This document shows positions 51,384-60,300 of a stretch of 64,000 bases of DNA, one piece after another. The first letter of the stretch is position 1, and the number at the start of each line of letters is the position of its first letter. The stretch comes from Falsiroseomonas sp051433165 (GTDB lineage Bacteria; Pseudomonadota; Alphaproteobacteria; Acetobacterales; Acetobacteraceae). The notes below the pieces were generated by a model. That model searched no databases and had not been told where the DNA came from. It worked only from the letters and a program-made list of their open reading frames with translations. The stretch spans positions 1 to 64,000 of the forward strand of contig NZ_JBHMFS010000017.1 in assembly GCF_051433165.1 (NCBI RefSeq). The letters are read 5' to 3'. A program made the translations under genes and the position numbers.

Positions 51384-52586
51384 ATGGATTTCGCCCTGCC
51401 GCCCGAGATCGACGCCATCCGCCTGCGCGTGCGCGATTTCGTGGATACGAAGCTGATTCCGCTGGAAGCCGACCGCGCCAATTACGATGAGCATGAGAAC
51501 ATCCACCCGGACGTCCTGCGCCGCCTGCGGGCGGAGGCCAAGGCGGCGGGGCTATGGGCCTTGCAGATGCCGAAGGCCCGCGGCGGCGGCGGCCTGCCCG
51601 TGGTCGGCATGGCCGCCTGCTATGAGGAAATGAACCGCGCCATTTTCGGCCCCGTGGTCTTCAACAGCGCGGCGCCCGATGATGGCAACATGATCGTGCT
51701 GGAGAAGGTGGCGACGGAGGCGCAGAAGGCGCGCTGGCTGCAACCCATCATCGATGGCGATGTGCAATCCAGCTTCGCGATGACCGAGCCCGATGGCTGC
51801 GGCAGCGATCCGTCACTGACCTATACGCGGGCGGAGAAGGTGCAGGGCGGTTGGCGCATCTCGGGGCGCAAGCACTACATCACCGGCGCCGGGGTATCGA
51901 AGCATTTCCTACTGATCGCGCGCACCAGCGAGGATGACCGCAAGGGCCTCACCTGCTTCCTGTTCCATGCCGACCAGCCCGGCTGGCGCATCATCCGCCG
52001 CATCCCGATCATGGGGCCGGAGGAACATGGCGGGCATTGCGAGATCGCATTCGACGGGCTGGAAATCCCCGACGAGAACGTGCTGATGGGCGTCGGTGAC
52101 GGCCTCAAGCTGACGCAGATCCGGCTCGGCACCGCACGCCTCACGCATTGCATGCGCTGGCTTGGCATGGGGCGGCGCGCGCTGGAGATCGCCATGGCGC
52201 GCATCGCGGAACGGCAGAGCTTTGGGCAGAAGCTGATCGACCGCGAATCCGTGCAGGGGCTGGTCGGCCAGGCGGCGATGGAGCTGGAGATCGGCCGGCT
52301 GCTGACCATGAAGGCGGCCTGGGTGCTGGACCAGGGCGGCTTTGCGCGGAAGGAGGTCTCGATGGCGAAGATCGTCGTCGCCGACGCGCTGCACAAATCC
52401 GTCGACACGGCGCTGCAATTGCTGGGTGCGCGCGGCTATTCCAAGGACACGCCCGTGGAGTGGATGTACCGCTACGCCCGCCAGGCGCGGCTTGTGGACG
52501 GCGCGAGCGAGGTGCACCGCATGGTGCTGGCCAATTTCCTGCGCCGCGAGGGTCGCGATTTCTTCCAGTGGGGCGCGCATGGATGA
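51384..52586 (+). CDS. acyl-CoA dehydrogenase, ACAD10/11-like
   Basis: A 400-residue FAD acyl-CoA dehydrogenase. FAD/substrate motifs include 'FAMTEPDGCGSDPS' and 'GRRALEIAMARIAERQSFGQ'. The C-terminal 'VDGASEVHRMVLANFLRR' is characteristic of the ACAD10/11 type. Animal ACAD10/11 carry a fused aminoglycoside-phosphotransferase-like kinase domain; here that domain is the next gene, overlapping by 8 bases. The probable substrate is a branched or hydroxylated acyl-CoA. Confidence 0.9.
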   Translation: MDFALPPEIDAIRLRVRDFVDTKLIPLEADRANYDEHENIHPDVLRRLRAEAKAAGLWALQMPKARGGGGLPVVGMAACYEEMNRAIFGPVVFNSAAPDDGNMIVLEKVATEAQKARWLQPIIDGDVQSSFAMTEPDGCGSDPSLTYTRAEKVQGGWRISGRKHYITGAGVSKHFLLIARTSEDDRKGLTCFLFHADQPGWRIIRRIPIMGPEEHGGHCEIAFDGLEIPDENVLMGVGDGLKLTQIRLGTARLTHCMRWLGMGRRALEIAMARIAERQSFGQKLIDRESVQGLVGQAAMELEIGRLLTMKAAWVLDQGGFARKEVSMAKIVVADALHKSVDTALQLLGARGYSKDTPVEWMYRYARQARLVDGASEVHRMVLANFLRREGRDFFQWGAHG

Positions 52587-53559
52587 AGTCGCGCTGCGTG
52601 GGTGGCTGGCGCGGGCGAGCGGCGATGAGGGCCTAGGCATCACCGCGCTGACGCGGCTTTCAGGCGGCGCCATCCAGCAGAACTGGGCGCTGGATGTGAC
52701 GGTTTCGGGCGCGGCGCAGCGTTGGGTACTGCGGACGGATGCGCCAGCCGTGCTCGCGGTGAGCCATACGCGGCCGCAGGAATTCGCGCTGCTTCGTGCG
52801 GCACGCGACGCCGGCGTGACGGTGCCGGAACCGCTGTACCTCTGCGAGGACGCAGCGGTGATCGGCCGGCCCTTCTTCGTCATGGCGCGCGTCGAGGGCA
52901 CCGCCGCGCCGCATCGTGTGGTTAAGGACGCGACGCTGGGCGGCGGGCGCGAGGCCTGCGTGGCGGCGCTCGGGCGCGAACTTGCCCGAATTCACGCGAT
53001 CCGCCCGCCGCGCGCCGATCTCGCCTTCCTGGGCGACCCGCCTGCGGATGCAGCACGCGCTGCCATCGCGTCGCTGCGGGCGCGGCTGGATGCGGCCGGC
53101 ACGCCGCGCCCGGTGCTGGAATGGGGGCTGCGCGCGCTGGAACGCAAGGCGCCGCCGCCGGTGCCGCCCGTGCTCTGCCACAACGACTTTCGCACCGGCA
53201 ACATCATGCTGGATTCGCAGGGCGTGGCCGCCGTGCTGGATTGGGAATTCGCCGGCTGGGGCGACCCGCATGCCGATCTCGGCTGGTTCTGCGCAAAGTG
53301 CTGGCGCTTCGGCCAGGTGGCGCAGGAGGCCGGCGGCATTGGCTCGCGGGACGCTTTCCTCGCTGGCTACGGATTGCCGGTGGGCACTGCGCGGCTGCCC
53401 TGGTGGGAATTGCTCGCCACCATCCGCTGGGCCGTCATCGCCGCGGACCAGGCAGCGCGCCACCTTTCGGGCCAAGAGCGCAGCCTGGAGCTGGCGTTGA
53501 CCGGCCATATGGTGCCGGAACTGGAATGGGACGTGCTGGCGATGGCGGAGGCGCTGTGA
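52579..53559 (+). CDS. APH-family phosphotransferase (ACAD10/11 kinase-like)
   Basis: A 326-residue kinase-fold protein. 'LSGGAIQQNWALDV' is the nucleotide loop, the catalytic Brenner motif is CHNDFRTGNIMLD, and the metal motif is VLDWEFAGWGDPHADL. Antibiotic resistance is unlikely given its place between an acyl-CoA dehydrogenase and a DUF6285 gene. This pairing is the separated form of the ACAD10/11 fusion. The likely job is phosphorylation of a hydroxyacyl-CoA before elimination. It shares one base with the next ATG. Confidence 0.87.
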   Translation: MDEVALRGWLARASGDEGLGITALTRLSGGAIQQNWALDVTVSGAAQRWVLRTDAPAVLAVSHTRPQEFALLRAARDAGVTVPEPLYLCEDAAVIGRPFFVMARVEGTAAPHRVVKDATLGGGREACVAALGRELARIHAIRPPRADLAFLGDPPADAARAAIASLRARLDAAGTPRPVLEWGLRALERKAPPPVPPVLCHNDFRTGNIMLDSQGVAAVLDWEFAGWGDPHADLGWFCAKCWRFGQVAQEAGGIGSRDAFLAGYGLPVGTARLPWWELLATIRWAVIAADQAARHLSGQERSLELALTGHMVPELEWDVLAMAEAL

Positions 53560-53867
53560 TGCAGGAAAAACCGGATGCCGCCGACCTGCTCGCCACGGCG
53601 CGGGATGTGGTGTTGCGCGAGTTGCTGCCCGCCTTGCCGTCGGAGAAGGCGCTGGCCGCCCGCATGGTGGCCGCCGCCATCGCTCTGGCGCTGCGCCAGG
53701 GCGCTGCGCCGGCGCTGACGGACACGCCGGACCTCGCCAAGCTGGCCGCCGAAATTCGCGCCGGTCGCCACGACCCCGGCTTGGACAGCCACGCGCAGGT
53801 TGCGGCCTTCCTGCGCGACTATGCGCGGGCGCGTGCCGCCGTCAGCGCACCGAAGGCACTGGGCTGA
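53559..53867 (+). CDS. DUF6285-like small protein
   Basis: A 102-residue, mostly helical protein starting MQEKPDAADLLATARDVVLRE. It is an uncharacterised family commonly found after acyl-CoA dehydrogenase and APH-like kinase genes, so a role in that pathway is likely by context. No catalytic motif is visible. Its end overlaps the convergent CaiB gene by 26 bases. Confidence 0.75.
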   Translation: MQEKPDAADLLATARDVVLRELLPALPSEKALAARMVAAAIALALRQGAAPALTDTPDLAKLAAEIRAGRHDPGLDSHAQVAAFLRDYARARAAVSAPKALG

Positions 53868-54981
53868 ACGCTGCGCCCTGGTGCTCATCTAGCCGCGGTG
53901 CGCCACGCGGCGGCAGCGGGCGCACACCATCGAAGCTGATCGGCGTGGCTACTACGGCAAAATCCTCGCCCGGGGGCGTCGCCAGCATCTGCATCGCCAC
54001 CGCCTGCGGTTCCGCCAGCATTTCCTCGATCGTGTTGATCGGCGCGCAGGGCACGCCGGCCTCCACCAGCAGCCCGAGCCATTCCACGCGGCGCCGAGTG
54101 CGCATGATGTCGCGGATCATCGGCAGCAATTCGTGCTGGTGCGCCAGGCGGTCGCGATTGGTGATGAAGCGCCCGTCCGCGATCCACTCCGCATGGCCGA
54201 GGACCCGGGCAAACTTCCCGAACAGCCGGTCATTGCCGCAGCACACCAGCAGCGGTGAATCCGATGCGTCGAAGGCCTCATACGGCACGAAGCCGGGATG
54301 GCCCGAGGCATGCCGCAACGGCTGTTCGCCCTGGTTCACAAATGCGGACACCTTCTGGTTGGCCCAGGCGAAGGCGGTCTCGAACAGGGAGGTGTTGATG
54401 ACGCAGCCGCGCCCCGTCGCCTCCCGCTGCCGCAGCGCGGCGAGTGCGCCGATCACCGTCCACATGCCGGTGCCCTGGTCCACGACGCTCGCGCCCATCC
54501 GCATCGGCTTGCCGCCAGGCTCACCGGTGATGGAGGACAGGCCGCCGAAAGCCTGCAGCAGCGGCTCGTAGCCGGGGTGGCCGCGCATCGGGCCGCGATG
54601 GCCGAAGGCGCCCATCTCGCAATAGATCAGGCGAGGGTGCCGCGCCGTGGCCTCCGCCCCGCCCAGGCCGAGCGATTCCGGCACGCATGGGCGCATGTTG
54701 TGCAGCAGGATATCGGCCTGTTCGAGCAGCGCATGCAGCGCCGCCAGGCCCTCGGCGGATTTCAGGTCCAGCGCCACGCTGCGCTTTCCGCGGTTGAATT
54801 CATGAAAGACCAGCGCATCGCCGCGTCGGAATTCGCGGCCCATCTGCCGCGCGTCATCACCGCCCTGCGGCTTCTCCACCTTGATCACATCGGCGCCGAG
54901 ATCAGCCAGGATCGCGCCCGCATAGGGGCCTGCAAAGACCTGGCCGATCTCCACAACCTTCACGCCATCCAGGGGCTTCAT
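53842..54981 (-). CDS. CaiB/BaiF family CoA transferase
   Basis: A 379-residue family III CoA transferase. It starts MKPLDGVKVVEIGQVFAGPY, with 'LADLGADVIKVEKPQGGD' near residue 35 and 'LDLKSAEGLAALHALLEQAD' following. The region of the catalytic aspartate reads HPGYEPLLQAFGG, with Glu where many members have Asp, a common variant. It moves CoA between carboxylates. The start at 54981 overlaps the preceding lyase gene by four bases, and the two probably act in sequence. Confidence 0.88.
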   Translation of the reverse strand: MKPLDGVKVVEIGQVFAGPYAGAILADLGADVIKVEKPQGGDDARQMGREFRRGDALVFHEFNRGKRSVALDLKSAEGLAALHALLEQADILLHNMRPCVPESLGLGGAEATARHPRLIYCEMGAFGHRGPMRGHPGYEPLLQAFGGLSSITGEPGGKPMRMGASVVDQGTGMWTVIGALAALRQREATGRGCVINTSLFETAFAWANQKVSAFVNQGEQPLRHASGHPGFVPYEAFDASDSPLLVCCGNDRLFGKFARVLGHAEWIADGRFITNRDRLAHQHELLPMIRDIMRTRRRVEWLGLLVEAGVPCAPINTIEEMLAEPQAVAMQMLATPPGEDFAVVATPISFDGVRPLPPRGAPRLDEHQGAAFSPVPSVR

Positions 54982-55949
54982 GCCGCAATGCCCTGCTTCG
55001 CCCGGTATTTTGCGAGTGTCCCCGCATGCATGACGCGGCCATTCAGGCGCCGGCCGATCAGGCGTTCCGCCATGCGCGCGCATTCCACCAGCGCCTCCAG
55101 GTCGATGCCGGTCTCGATGCCGAGTTCGTGGCACAGGAACACCAGGTCCTCCGTGCAGACATTCCCCGCCGCGCCCGCATCGCCATGCGCCGCGAAGGGA
55201 CAGCCGCCGAGGCCCGCGACGCTGCTGTCGAACAGATCGACGCCCATCTCCAGCGCCGCCAGCACATTCGCGGTGCCGAGGCCGCGCGTGTCGTGCAGAT
55301 GCAGGCCGATCCGCACCTCCGGCAGCGCATCCCGCACCATGCCCACAAGGCGCCGCGTCTGCTCCGGATTGCCCCAGCCCATGGTGTCCGCGAGGAACAC
55401 CTGAGGCAGCTTTTCGCCACGCTCCGCGCAGATGTCGTGTGCGTAGCGTGCGAGTGCCACCACGCGTTCGGGCGGGATATCGCCTTCATAGTTGCAGCCG
55501 AAGGCGGCCATGATGATCGCGTATTCCGGCTTCACGCCGGCTTCCGCGTAGCGGTCGAGCCACCCCTTCTGCCGCTCCGCCATCTCATCCGCCGAGCAGC
55601 GGTTGTTGCGCTGGGCGAAGACATCCGAGGCATAGAGCGAAATCTTGCCCGACAGATCGACATGCCCCGTCGCACGGGCGCGTTCGAACCCCTGCTCGTT
55701 GAGCCACAGCCCGGCATACTGCACGCCCGGCTTTTTGCGGATGGCGGCGAAGAACTCGGTGCTGTCGACCATCTGCGGCACATGCTTCGGGCTGACGAAG
55801 CTGGCGACCTGGATGTGGTGCAGCCCGGTCTCCGCCAGCGCCTCCACCAGCTTCACACGCTCCGCCAGCGGGAAGATGGTTTTCTCGATCTGAAAACCCT
55901 CGCGCGGGCCTTCCTCGCGGAACTCGACCCGTTTCGGCCGGTCGGACAT
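54978..55949 (-). CDS. hydroxymethylglutaryl-CoA lyase-family protein
   Basis: A 323-residue HMGL-like TIM barrel. The signature loop with the active-site cysteine is GLGGCPFAAHGDAGAAGN, and the metal-binding His pair is in GLHLHDTRG. The N-terminal motif reads EEGPREGFQ where classical HMG-CoA lyase has GPRDGLQ, so the metal/catalytic Asp is Glu. This marks a subgroup that may cleave another 3-hydroxyacyl-CoA (citramalyl-CoA-like substrates are possible). It lies 16 bases from fahA and overlaps the CoA transferase. Confidence 0.85.
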   Translation of the reverse strand: MSDRPKRVEFREEGPREGFQIEKTIFPLAERVKLVEALAETGLHHIQVASFVSPKHVPQMVDSTEFFAAIRKKPGVQYAGLWLNEQGFERARATGHVDLSGKISLYASDVFAQRNNRCSADEMAERQKGWLDRYAEAGVKPEYAIIMAAFGCNYEGDIPPERVVALARYAHDICAERGEKLPQVFLADTMGWGNPEQTRRLVGMVRDALPEVRIGLHLHDTRGLGTANVLAALEMGVDLFDSSVAGLGGCPFAAHGDAGAAGNVCTEDLVFLCHELGIETGIDLEALVECARMAERLIGRRLNGRVMHAGTLAKYRAKQGIAA

Positions 55950-55965
55950 TCTTGGTTTCCTCCGT

Positions 55966-57222
55966 TCAGGGCGCGGCGAGAATGGTGCCGGTGCAATCGC
56001 CGAAGCCGATGCTGGCAAAACCGTCGCGGCGGGCGCGGGCGCGCAGGGTGATGCTGTCACCATCTTCCAGGAAACGGCGCGTGACACCGGATGGCAAGGT
56101 CAGCGGCTTGCGGCCGCCCTGCGTGATTTCCAGCAGCGAGCCGTAGCCGGTTTCGGTGGAAATCGTGCCCGTGCCGAACAGATCGCCCGGCTGCAGATTG
56201 CAGCCGCCGCAGGTGTGGTGCGCCACCATCTGCGCCGGCGTCCAATACAGCCCGCGCGCATCGCTGGTCGAAAGCCGGTAGGGCGCCTCGCCCGGCACGG
56301 TCAGCCAGACCTCCAACTCCAGCGCCAGCGCGCCCTCGGCCTGGTCAGCCTGGTCCCAGAGATAGTCCATCGGCCTCGGCTCCCGCGCCGGCTGGGCCAC
56401 GCGGAACGGTGCCAGCGCCTCCGGCGTCACCACCCAGGGGCTGATGGTCGAGCCGAAATTCTTCGCCAGGAACGGCCCGAGCGGCTGGTATTCCCAACCC
56501 TGTATGTCGCGCGCCGACCAGTCGTTCAGCAGGCAGAAGCCCGCGATATGCCCCGCCGCCTGCACAATCGAGATCGGCTCCCCCAGCGCATTGCCTGGCC
56601 CGATCCAGATGCCGAGCTCCAACTCGTAATCCAGGTTGCGGCTTGGCCCGAAGCTCGGCGTTGTCTCGGCGGCCGGCTTGCGCTGCCCGTTCGGCCGCCG
56701 CAGCGCGGTGCCGGAGGGCACGATGGAGCTGGCGCGGCCGTGATAGCCGATCGGCACATGCTTGTAGTTCGGCATCAGCGGCTGGTCCGGGCGGAACAGC
56801 GCGCCGACATTCGTGGCGTGCTGGATGCCGGCGTAGAAATCCGTGTAGTCACCGATCCGCGCTGGCAGATGCAGGGTGCAGTCCTTCGCGTCATGCAGCA
56901 CCAGCGCCGCCGTGCTGCCCTCCGCCAGCAGCGCCGAAAGCTGCGCCCGCAGCGCTTGGCGTGGGGCCGCGCCCATGGCGAAAAAAACGTTCAGCGTGTC
57001 ATCGGCCATCGTCGCCACCGCCTCGGCGGCCACACCCGTCAAAGGCGCGCTGGCAAGCTCCAAAATTCTGTCACCGATCGCGACCCCCGCCCGCTTCGTC
57101 TCGCCAGGCGGCGCGAAGATGCCGAAGGGCAGGTTCTGGATCGGGAAATCCGCATGGCCGTTGGCGGTGGCAACAAAGCTGCGCCGCGCCGCATCGTGAG
57201 TCTCATCGAGCGTCAAGGTCAC
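55966..57222 (-). CDS. fahA: fumarylacetoacetase
   Basis: A 418-residue enzyme, normal length. The N-terminal SH3-like part ('FPIQNLPFGIFAPPGE') precedes the FAH fold, with 'DYTDFYAGIQHATNVG', 'YELELGIWIG', 'NDWSARDIQGWEYQPLGPF' and the closing 'GDCTGTILAA'. It cleaves fumarylacetoacetate to fumarate and acetoacetate, the last step of tyrosine/homogentisate degradation. The start is GTG at 57222, inside a GTGA overlap with the hmgA stop. Confidence 0.95.
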   Translation of the reverse strand: MTLTLDETHDAARRSFVATANGHADFPIQNLPFGIFAPPGETKRAGVAIGDRILELASAPLTGVAAEAVATMADDTLNVFFAMGAAPRQALRAQLSALLAEGSTAALVLHDAKDCTLHLPARIGDYTDFYAGIQHATNVGALFRPDQPLMPNYKHVPIGYHGRASSIVPSGTALRRPNGQRKPAAETTPSFGPSRNLDYELELGIWIGPGNALGEPISIVQAAGHIAGFCLLNDWSARDIQGWEYQPLGPFLAKNFGSTISPWVVTPEALAPFRVAQPAREPRPMDYLWDQADQAEGALALELEVWLTVPGEAPYRLSTSDARGLYWTPAQMVAHHTCGGCNLQPGDLFGTGTISTETGYGSLLEITQGGRKPLTLPSGVTRRFLEDGDSITLRARARRDGFASIGFGDCTGTILAAP

Positions 57223-58559
57223 CGCCGCGTCGGATCGAATGTCTTGACCAGTCCGGACCAGCAGGCCTCGTAATCCGGCTGCCGCTGCGCCACGCCGGCG
57301 GCAAAGGCTGTCACCCGCTGCGGCAGTCGCGTCTCCAGCATGAAGGCCATGGTGTTCGCCAGCTTGTGTGGCGCGAGTTCCACCGTGCTGGCCTTCTCGA
57401 AGGCCTCCGCATCCGGCCCATGCGGCAGCATGCAGTTGTGCAGCGAAAACCCGCCCGGGACGAAGCCCTGCGGCTTGGCGTCGTACTGGCCGAGGATCAG
57501 GCCCATGAACTCGCTCATCAGGTTCATGTGGTACCAGGGCGGCCGGAAGGTGTTTTCTGCCACCATCCAGCGCTCCGGGAACAGTACGAAATCGATGTTG
57601 GCGGTGCCCGGAGTCTCCGATGGCGCCGTCATCACCGTGAATATCGAAGGGTCCGCATGGTCGAACAGCAGCGGCCCGACCGGGGAAAACCGCGAAAGGT
57701 CGTATTTGTACGGCGCGTAGTTGCCGTGCCAGGCCACCACATCCAGCGGCGAGTGCCCGATCTCGGCCTGCCAGAGCTGCCCGCCCCACTTCACCACCAC
57801 AAGCTGCGGCCGCTCCACATCCTCATAGGCCGCGACTGGGCTGAGGAAGTCGCGCTGGTTCGCCAAGCAGTTGGCGCCGATCGGGCCGCGCTCCGGCAGG
57901 GTGAAGGCGCCGCCGTAATTCTCGCAGACATAAGCCCGCGCCGGTTCCTCGTTGAACAGCTCGACGCGGAATTTCACGCCACGCGGCATTACCGCGACTT
58001 CGCCCGGTGCCACGTCGATCACGCCGAATTCCGTGCGGAACCGTAGCCTTCCCTGCTGCGGGATCACCAGCATTTCGGCATCCGAGTTCCAGAAGGTCTC
58101 GTCCACCATGCTGCGGGTGACCAGCGCGATGCTGGCCGCCATGCCGGTCTGGGCGGACACATCGCCACAGGTGGTGATGGTCCGCATGCCGGTCAGGAAG
58201 GTCTCGCCGTCTTCGGGGATGGGCAGCGGGTCCCAGCGCAGCGGCTGGATCGGCAGGCCGCTTTCCTCGGCGCAGGGCGCGCTGCGCCACAGCCCGGCAT
58301 CGCGCGGCGCGAAACGGCCGATATGCGCCACGGTTGGGCGGATACGGTACAGCCAGGACCGCGCATTGCTCGCCCGCGGCGCGGTGAAGGGCGAGCCGGA
58401 TAGTTGCTCGGCATACAGCCCATAGGCGCAGCGCTGCGGCGAATTGCGGCCGACCGGCAGGGCGCCGGGCAGGGCCTCCGTCTCGAAGCCATTGCCGAAG
58501 CCGGACATGTAGCCGGCATTGGCCGTGCTGATGATGGTCTGTTGCGGCGCGATATCCAT
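57219..58559 (-). CDS. hmgA: homogentisate 1,2-dioxygenase
   Basis: A 446-residue cupin dioxygenase of full length. It is recognised from 'YMSGFGNGFETEALPGALP' and the iron ligands in the C-terminal region 'PPWYHMNLMSEFMGLILGQY' and 'CMLPHGPDAEAFE' (His/Glu triad). It opens the ring of homogentisate to maleylacetoacetate. The ATG at 58559 has a GGGAGG ribosome site. A maleylacetoacetate isomerase gene is not present in the window. Confidence 0.96.
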   Translation of the reverse strand: MDIAPQQTIISTANAGYMSGFGNGFETEALPGALPVGRNSPQRCAYGLYAEQLSGSPFTAPRASNARSWLYRIRPTVAHIGRFAPRDAGLWRSAPCAEESGLPIQPLRWDPLPIPEDGETFLTGMRTITTCGDVSAQTGMAASIALVTRSMVDETFWNSDAEMLVIPQQGRLRFRTEFGVIDVAPGEVAVMPRGVKFRVELFNEEPARAYVCENYGGAFTLPERGPIGANCLANQRDFLSPVAAYEDVERPQLVVVKWGGQLWQAEIGHSPLDVVAWHGNYAPYKYDLSRFSPVGPLLFDHADPSIFTVMTAPSETPGTANIDFVLFPERWMVAENTFRPPWYHMNLMSEFMGLILGQYDAKPQGFVPGGFSLHNCMLPHGPDAEAFEKASTVELAPHKLANTMAFMLETRLPQRVTAFAAGVAQRQPDYEACWSGLVKTFDPTRR

Positions 58560-58674
58560 GCTCGCCTCCCCTCGATCATCGCAGCATAGCGCATCCGTGG
58601 CCGGTGGGGATGCTGGACGCGCGGGCCCGGTGGCGGCAGGTTGGCCGCCGAACAACGCCAGGAACGCCCCCCAG

Positions 58675-59847
58675 ATGAGCCTTCGCGGCCGCGCCTGTAT
58701 CGTCGGCGCCTATGAACACCCCACCCGCAAGGCGCCGGACAAATCCGTGGCGCAGCTGCATGCGGAGGTCGCCTTCGGCGCACTGCAAGATGCCGGGCTG
58801 ACCAAGGCGGATGTCGATGGCTATTTCTGCGCCGGCGACGCCCCCGGGATGGGCCCGCTGGCCATGGCGGACTACATGGGCCTGGACCGGCTGAGCCATG
58901 TCGATTCCACCGATATCGGCGGCAGCTCCTACCTGGCCCATGTCGCCCATGCGGCGGCGGCCATCGCGCTCGGCCGCTGCAACATCGCGCTGATCACGCT
59001 CGCCGGCCGCCCGCGCAGCGAGGGGATGGCCACCGGCACCGGCGCCCGCGCCCAGAACGCGACCGTGCCGGATGATCCCTTCGAGATCCCGATGGGCCGC
59101 ACCGTCGCCGGCAGCTACGCGCTGTGCGCCATGCGCCACATGCACGAATTCGGCACGACCAGTGAGGACCTGGCCTGGATCAAGGTCGCCGCCAGCGAAC
59201 ACGCCCAGCACAACCCGCACGCCATGCTGAAGAAGCCGGTGACGGTGGAGGAGGTGGTAAATTCGCCCATGGTGGCGGACCCGCTACATCGCCTGGACTG
59301 CTGCGTCATCAGTGACGGCGGCGGCGCGCTGATCGTGGCCCGCCCCGAGATCGCGCGCAGCCTGAAGCGCCCCGTGGTCAGCATCCGTGGGACCGGGGAG
59401 GCGGTAAAAGGCCAGTTCGGCGGCTACCCGGACCTCACCTTCTCCGGCGCCCGCTTCTCCGGTGCCCGCGCCTTTGAGGAAGCCGGCGTGACGCCGGCCG
59501 ACATCCGCTACGCCAGCATCTATGACAGCTTCACCATCACCGTGCTGATCCAGCTCGAAGACCTCGGCTTCTGCGCGAAGGGGGAGGGTGGGCGCTTCGT
59601 GCGCGACGGCAACTTGATCAGCGGTGTCGGCAAGCTGCCCTTCAACACGGATGGCGGCGGGCTCTGCAACAACCACCCGGCCAATCGCGGCGGCATGACC
59701 AAGGTGATCGAGGCGGTGCGGCAGTTGCGCGGCGAAGCTCACCCGGCTGTGCAGGTGAAGGATTGCGGCCTGGCACTGGCGCATGGCACCGGCGGCCTGC
59801 TCGGCCACCGGCACGGCAGCGCCACGCTCGTCATGGAAAGGGAGTGA
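58675..59847 (+). CDS. thiolase-fold protein lacking the nucleophilic cysteine
   Basis: A 390-residue thiolase/SCP2-like protein. It starts 'ACIVGAYEHPTRKAPDKS'. Where active thiolases have a C-x-S-G nucleophile elbow, this reads 'STDIGGSSYLAHV', without Cys. The C-terminal 'GGGLCNNHPANRGGMTKVIE' region keeps the His motif. Cys-lacking relatives form complexes with DUF35 proteins in steroid side-chain retro-aldol cleavage. A DUF35-like gene follows five bases downstream, so an aldolase or lyase role is more likely than true thiolysis. Confidence 0.83.
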   Translation: MSLRGRACIVGAYEHPTRKAPDKSVAQLHAEVAFGALQDAGLTKADVDGYFCAGDAPGMGPLAMADYMGLDRLSHVDSTDIGGSSYLAHVAHAAAAIALGRCNIALITLAGRPRSEGMATGTGARAQNATVPDDPFEIPMGRTVAGSYALCAMRHMHEFGTTSEDLAWIKVAASEHAQHNPHAMLKKPVTVEEVVNSPMVADPLHRLDCCVISDGGGALIVARPEIARSLKRPVVSIRGTGEAVKGQFGGYPDLTFSGARFSGARAFEEAGVTPADIRYASIYDSFTITVLIQLEDLGFCAKGEGGRFVRDGNLISGVGKLPFNTDGGGLCNNHPANRGGMTKVIEAVRQLRGEAHPAVQVKDCGLALAHGTGGLLGHRHGSATLVMERE

Positions 59848-59852
59848 CCGCC

Positions 59853-60251
59853 ATGTCCGAACGAATCATCGCCGCCCCGGTTATCGATCCCTCAACCCAG
59901 CCAGTCTGGGATGCAGCGGCGGAAGGGCGCCTGCTGATCGGCCTGTGCCGCGATACGGGAAAGCACTTCTACTACCCGCGCGGTGCCTCGCCCTTCACGC
60001 TTTCGGCGAATGTGGAGCTCGTCCAGGCCAGCGGGCGCGGCACCATCTACAGCTACACGGTGATGCGCGTCGCCCAGCCCTATGCCTGCGCCTATGTCGA
60101 GCTGGAGGAAGGCCCGCGCATCTTCACCAACATCGTCGACTGCGATTTCGCCGAGATCCGCATCGGCATGAAGGTGCGCGTGGTGTTCAAGCCCAGCCAG
60201 GATGCGGAGGGTGCGCCCGGCGCGCCGGTGCCGATGTTCGCGCCGGCCTGA
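59853..60251 (+). CDS. DUF35/OB-fold protein with degenerate zinc ribbon
   Basis: A 132-residue OB-fold protein paired with the upstream thiolase-fold gene. The zinc-ribbon region 'GLCRDTGKHFYYPRGASPF' keeps only one of the four usual cysteines. The OB part 'GRGTIYSYTVMRVAQPY' to 'IRIGMKVRVVF' is normal. DUF35 proteins partner thiolase-like enzymes as acyl-CoA aldolase or dehydratase subunits. Loss of the ribbon cysteines suggests a zinc-free variant. Confidence 0.82.
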   Translation: MSERIIAAPVIDPSTQPVWDAAAEGRLLIGLCRDTGKHFYYPRGASPFTLSANVELVQASGRGTIYSYTVMRVAQPYACAYVELEEGPRIFTNIVDCDFAEIRIGMKVRVVFKPSQDAEGAPGAPVPMFAPA

Positions 60252-60300
60252 ACCCGGCGGCTGCAGCCCGTCCCGAAGCGGGGGGGCTGCAGCGCTTGTC

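Noticed and set aside
48920..51481. 853-residue minus-strand open frame
   Set aside because: Antisense to kinase, regulator and SDR genes; no recognisable domain.
52579..53559. APH-like protein as an aminoglycoside resistance gene
   Set aside because: It is embedded between acyl-CoA dehydrogenase and DUF6285 genes, so a metabolic kinase role is far more likely.
55966..57789. 607-residue version of fumarylacetoacetase
   Set aside because: The N-terminal 189 residues are frame-shifted hmgA sequence; the GTG at 57222 gives the normal length.
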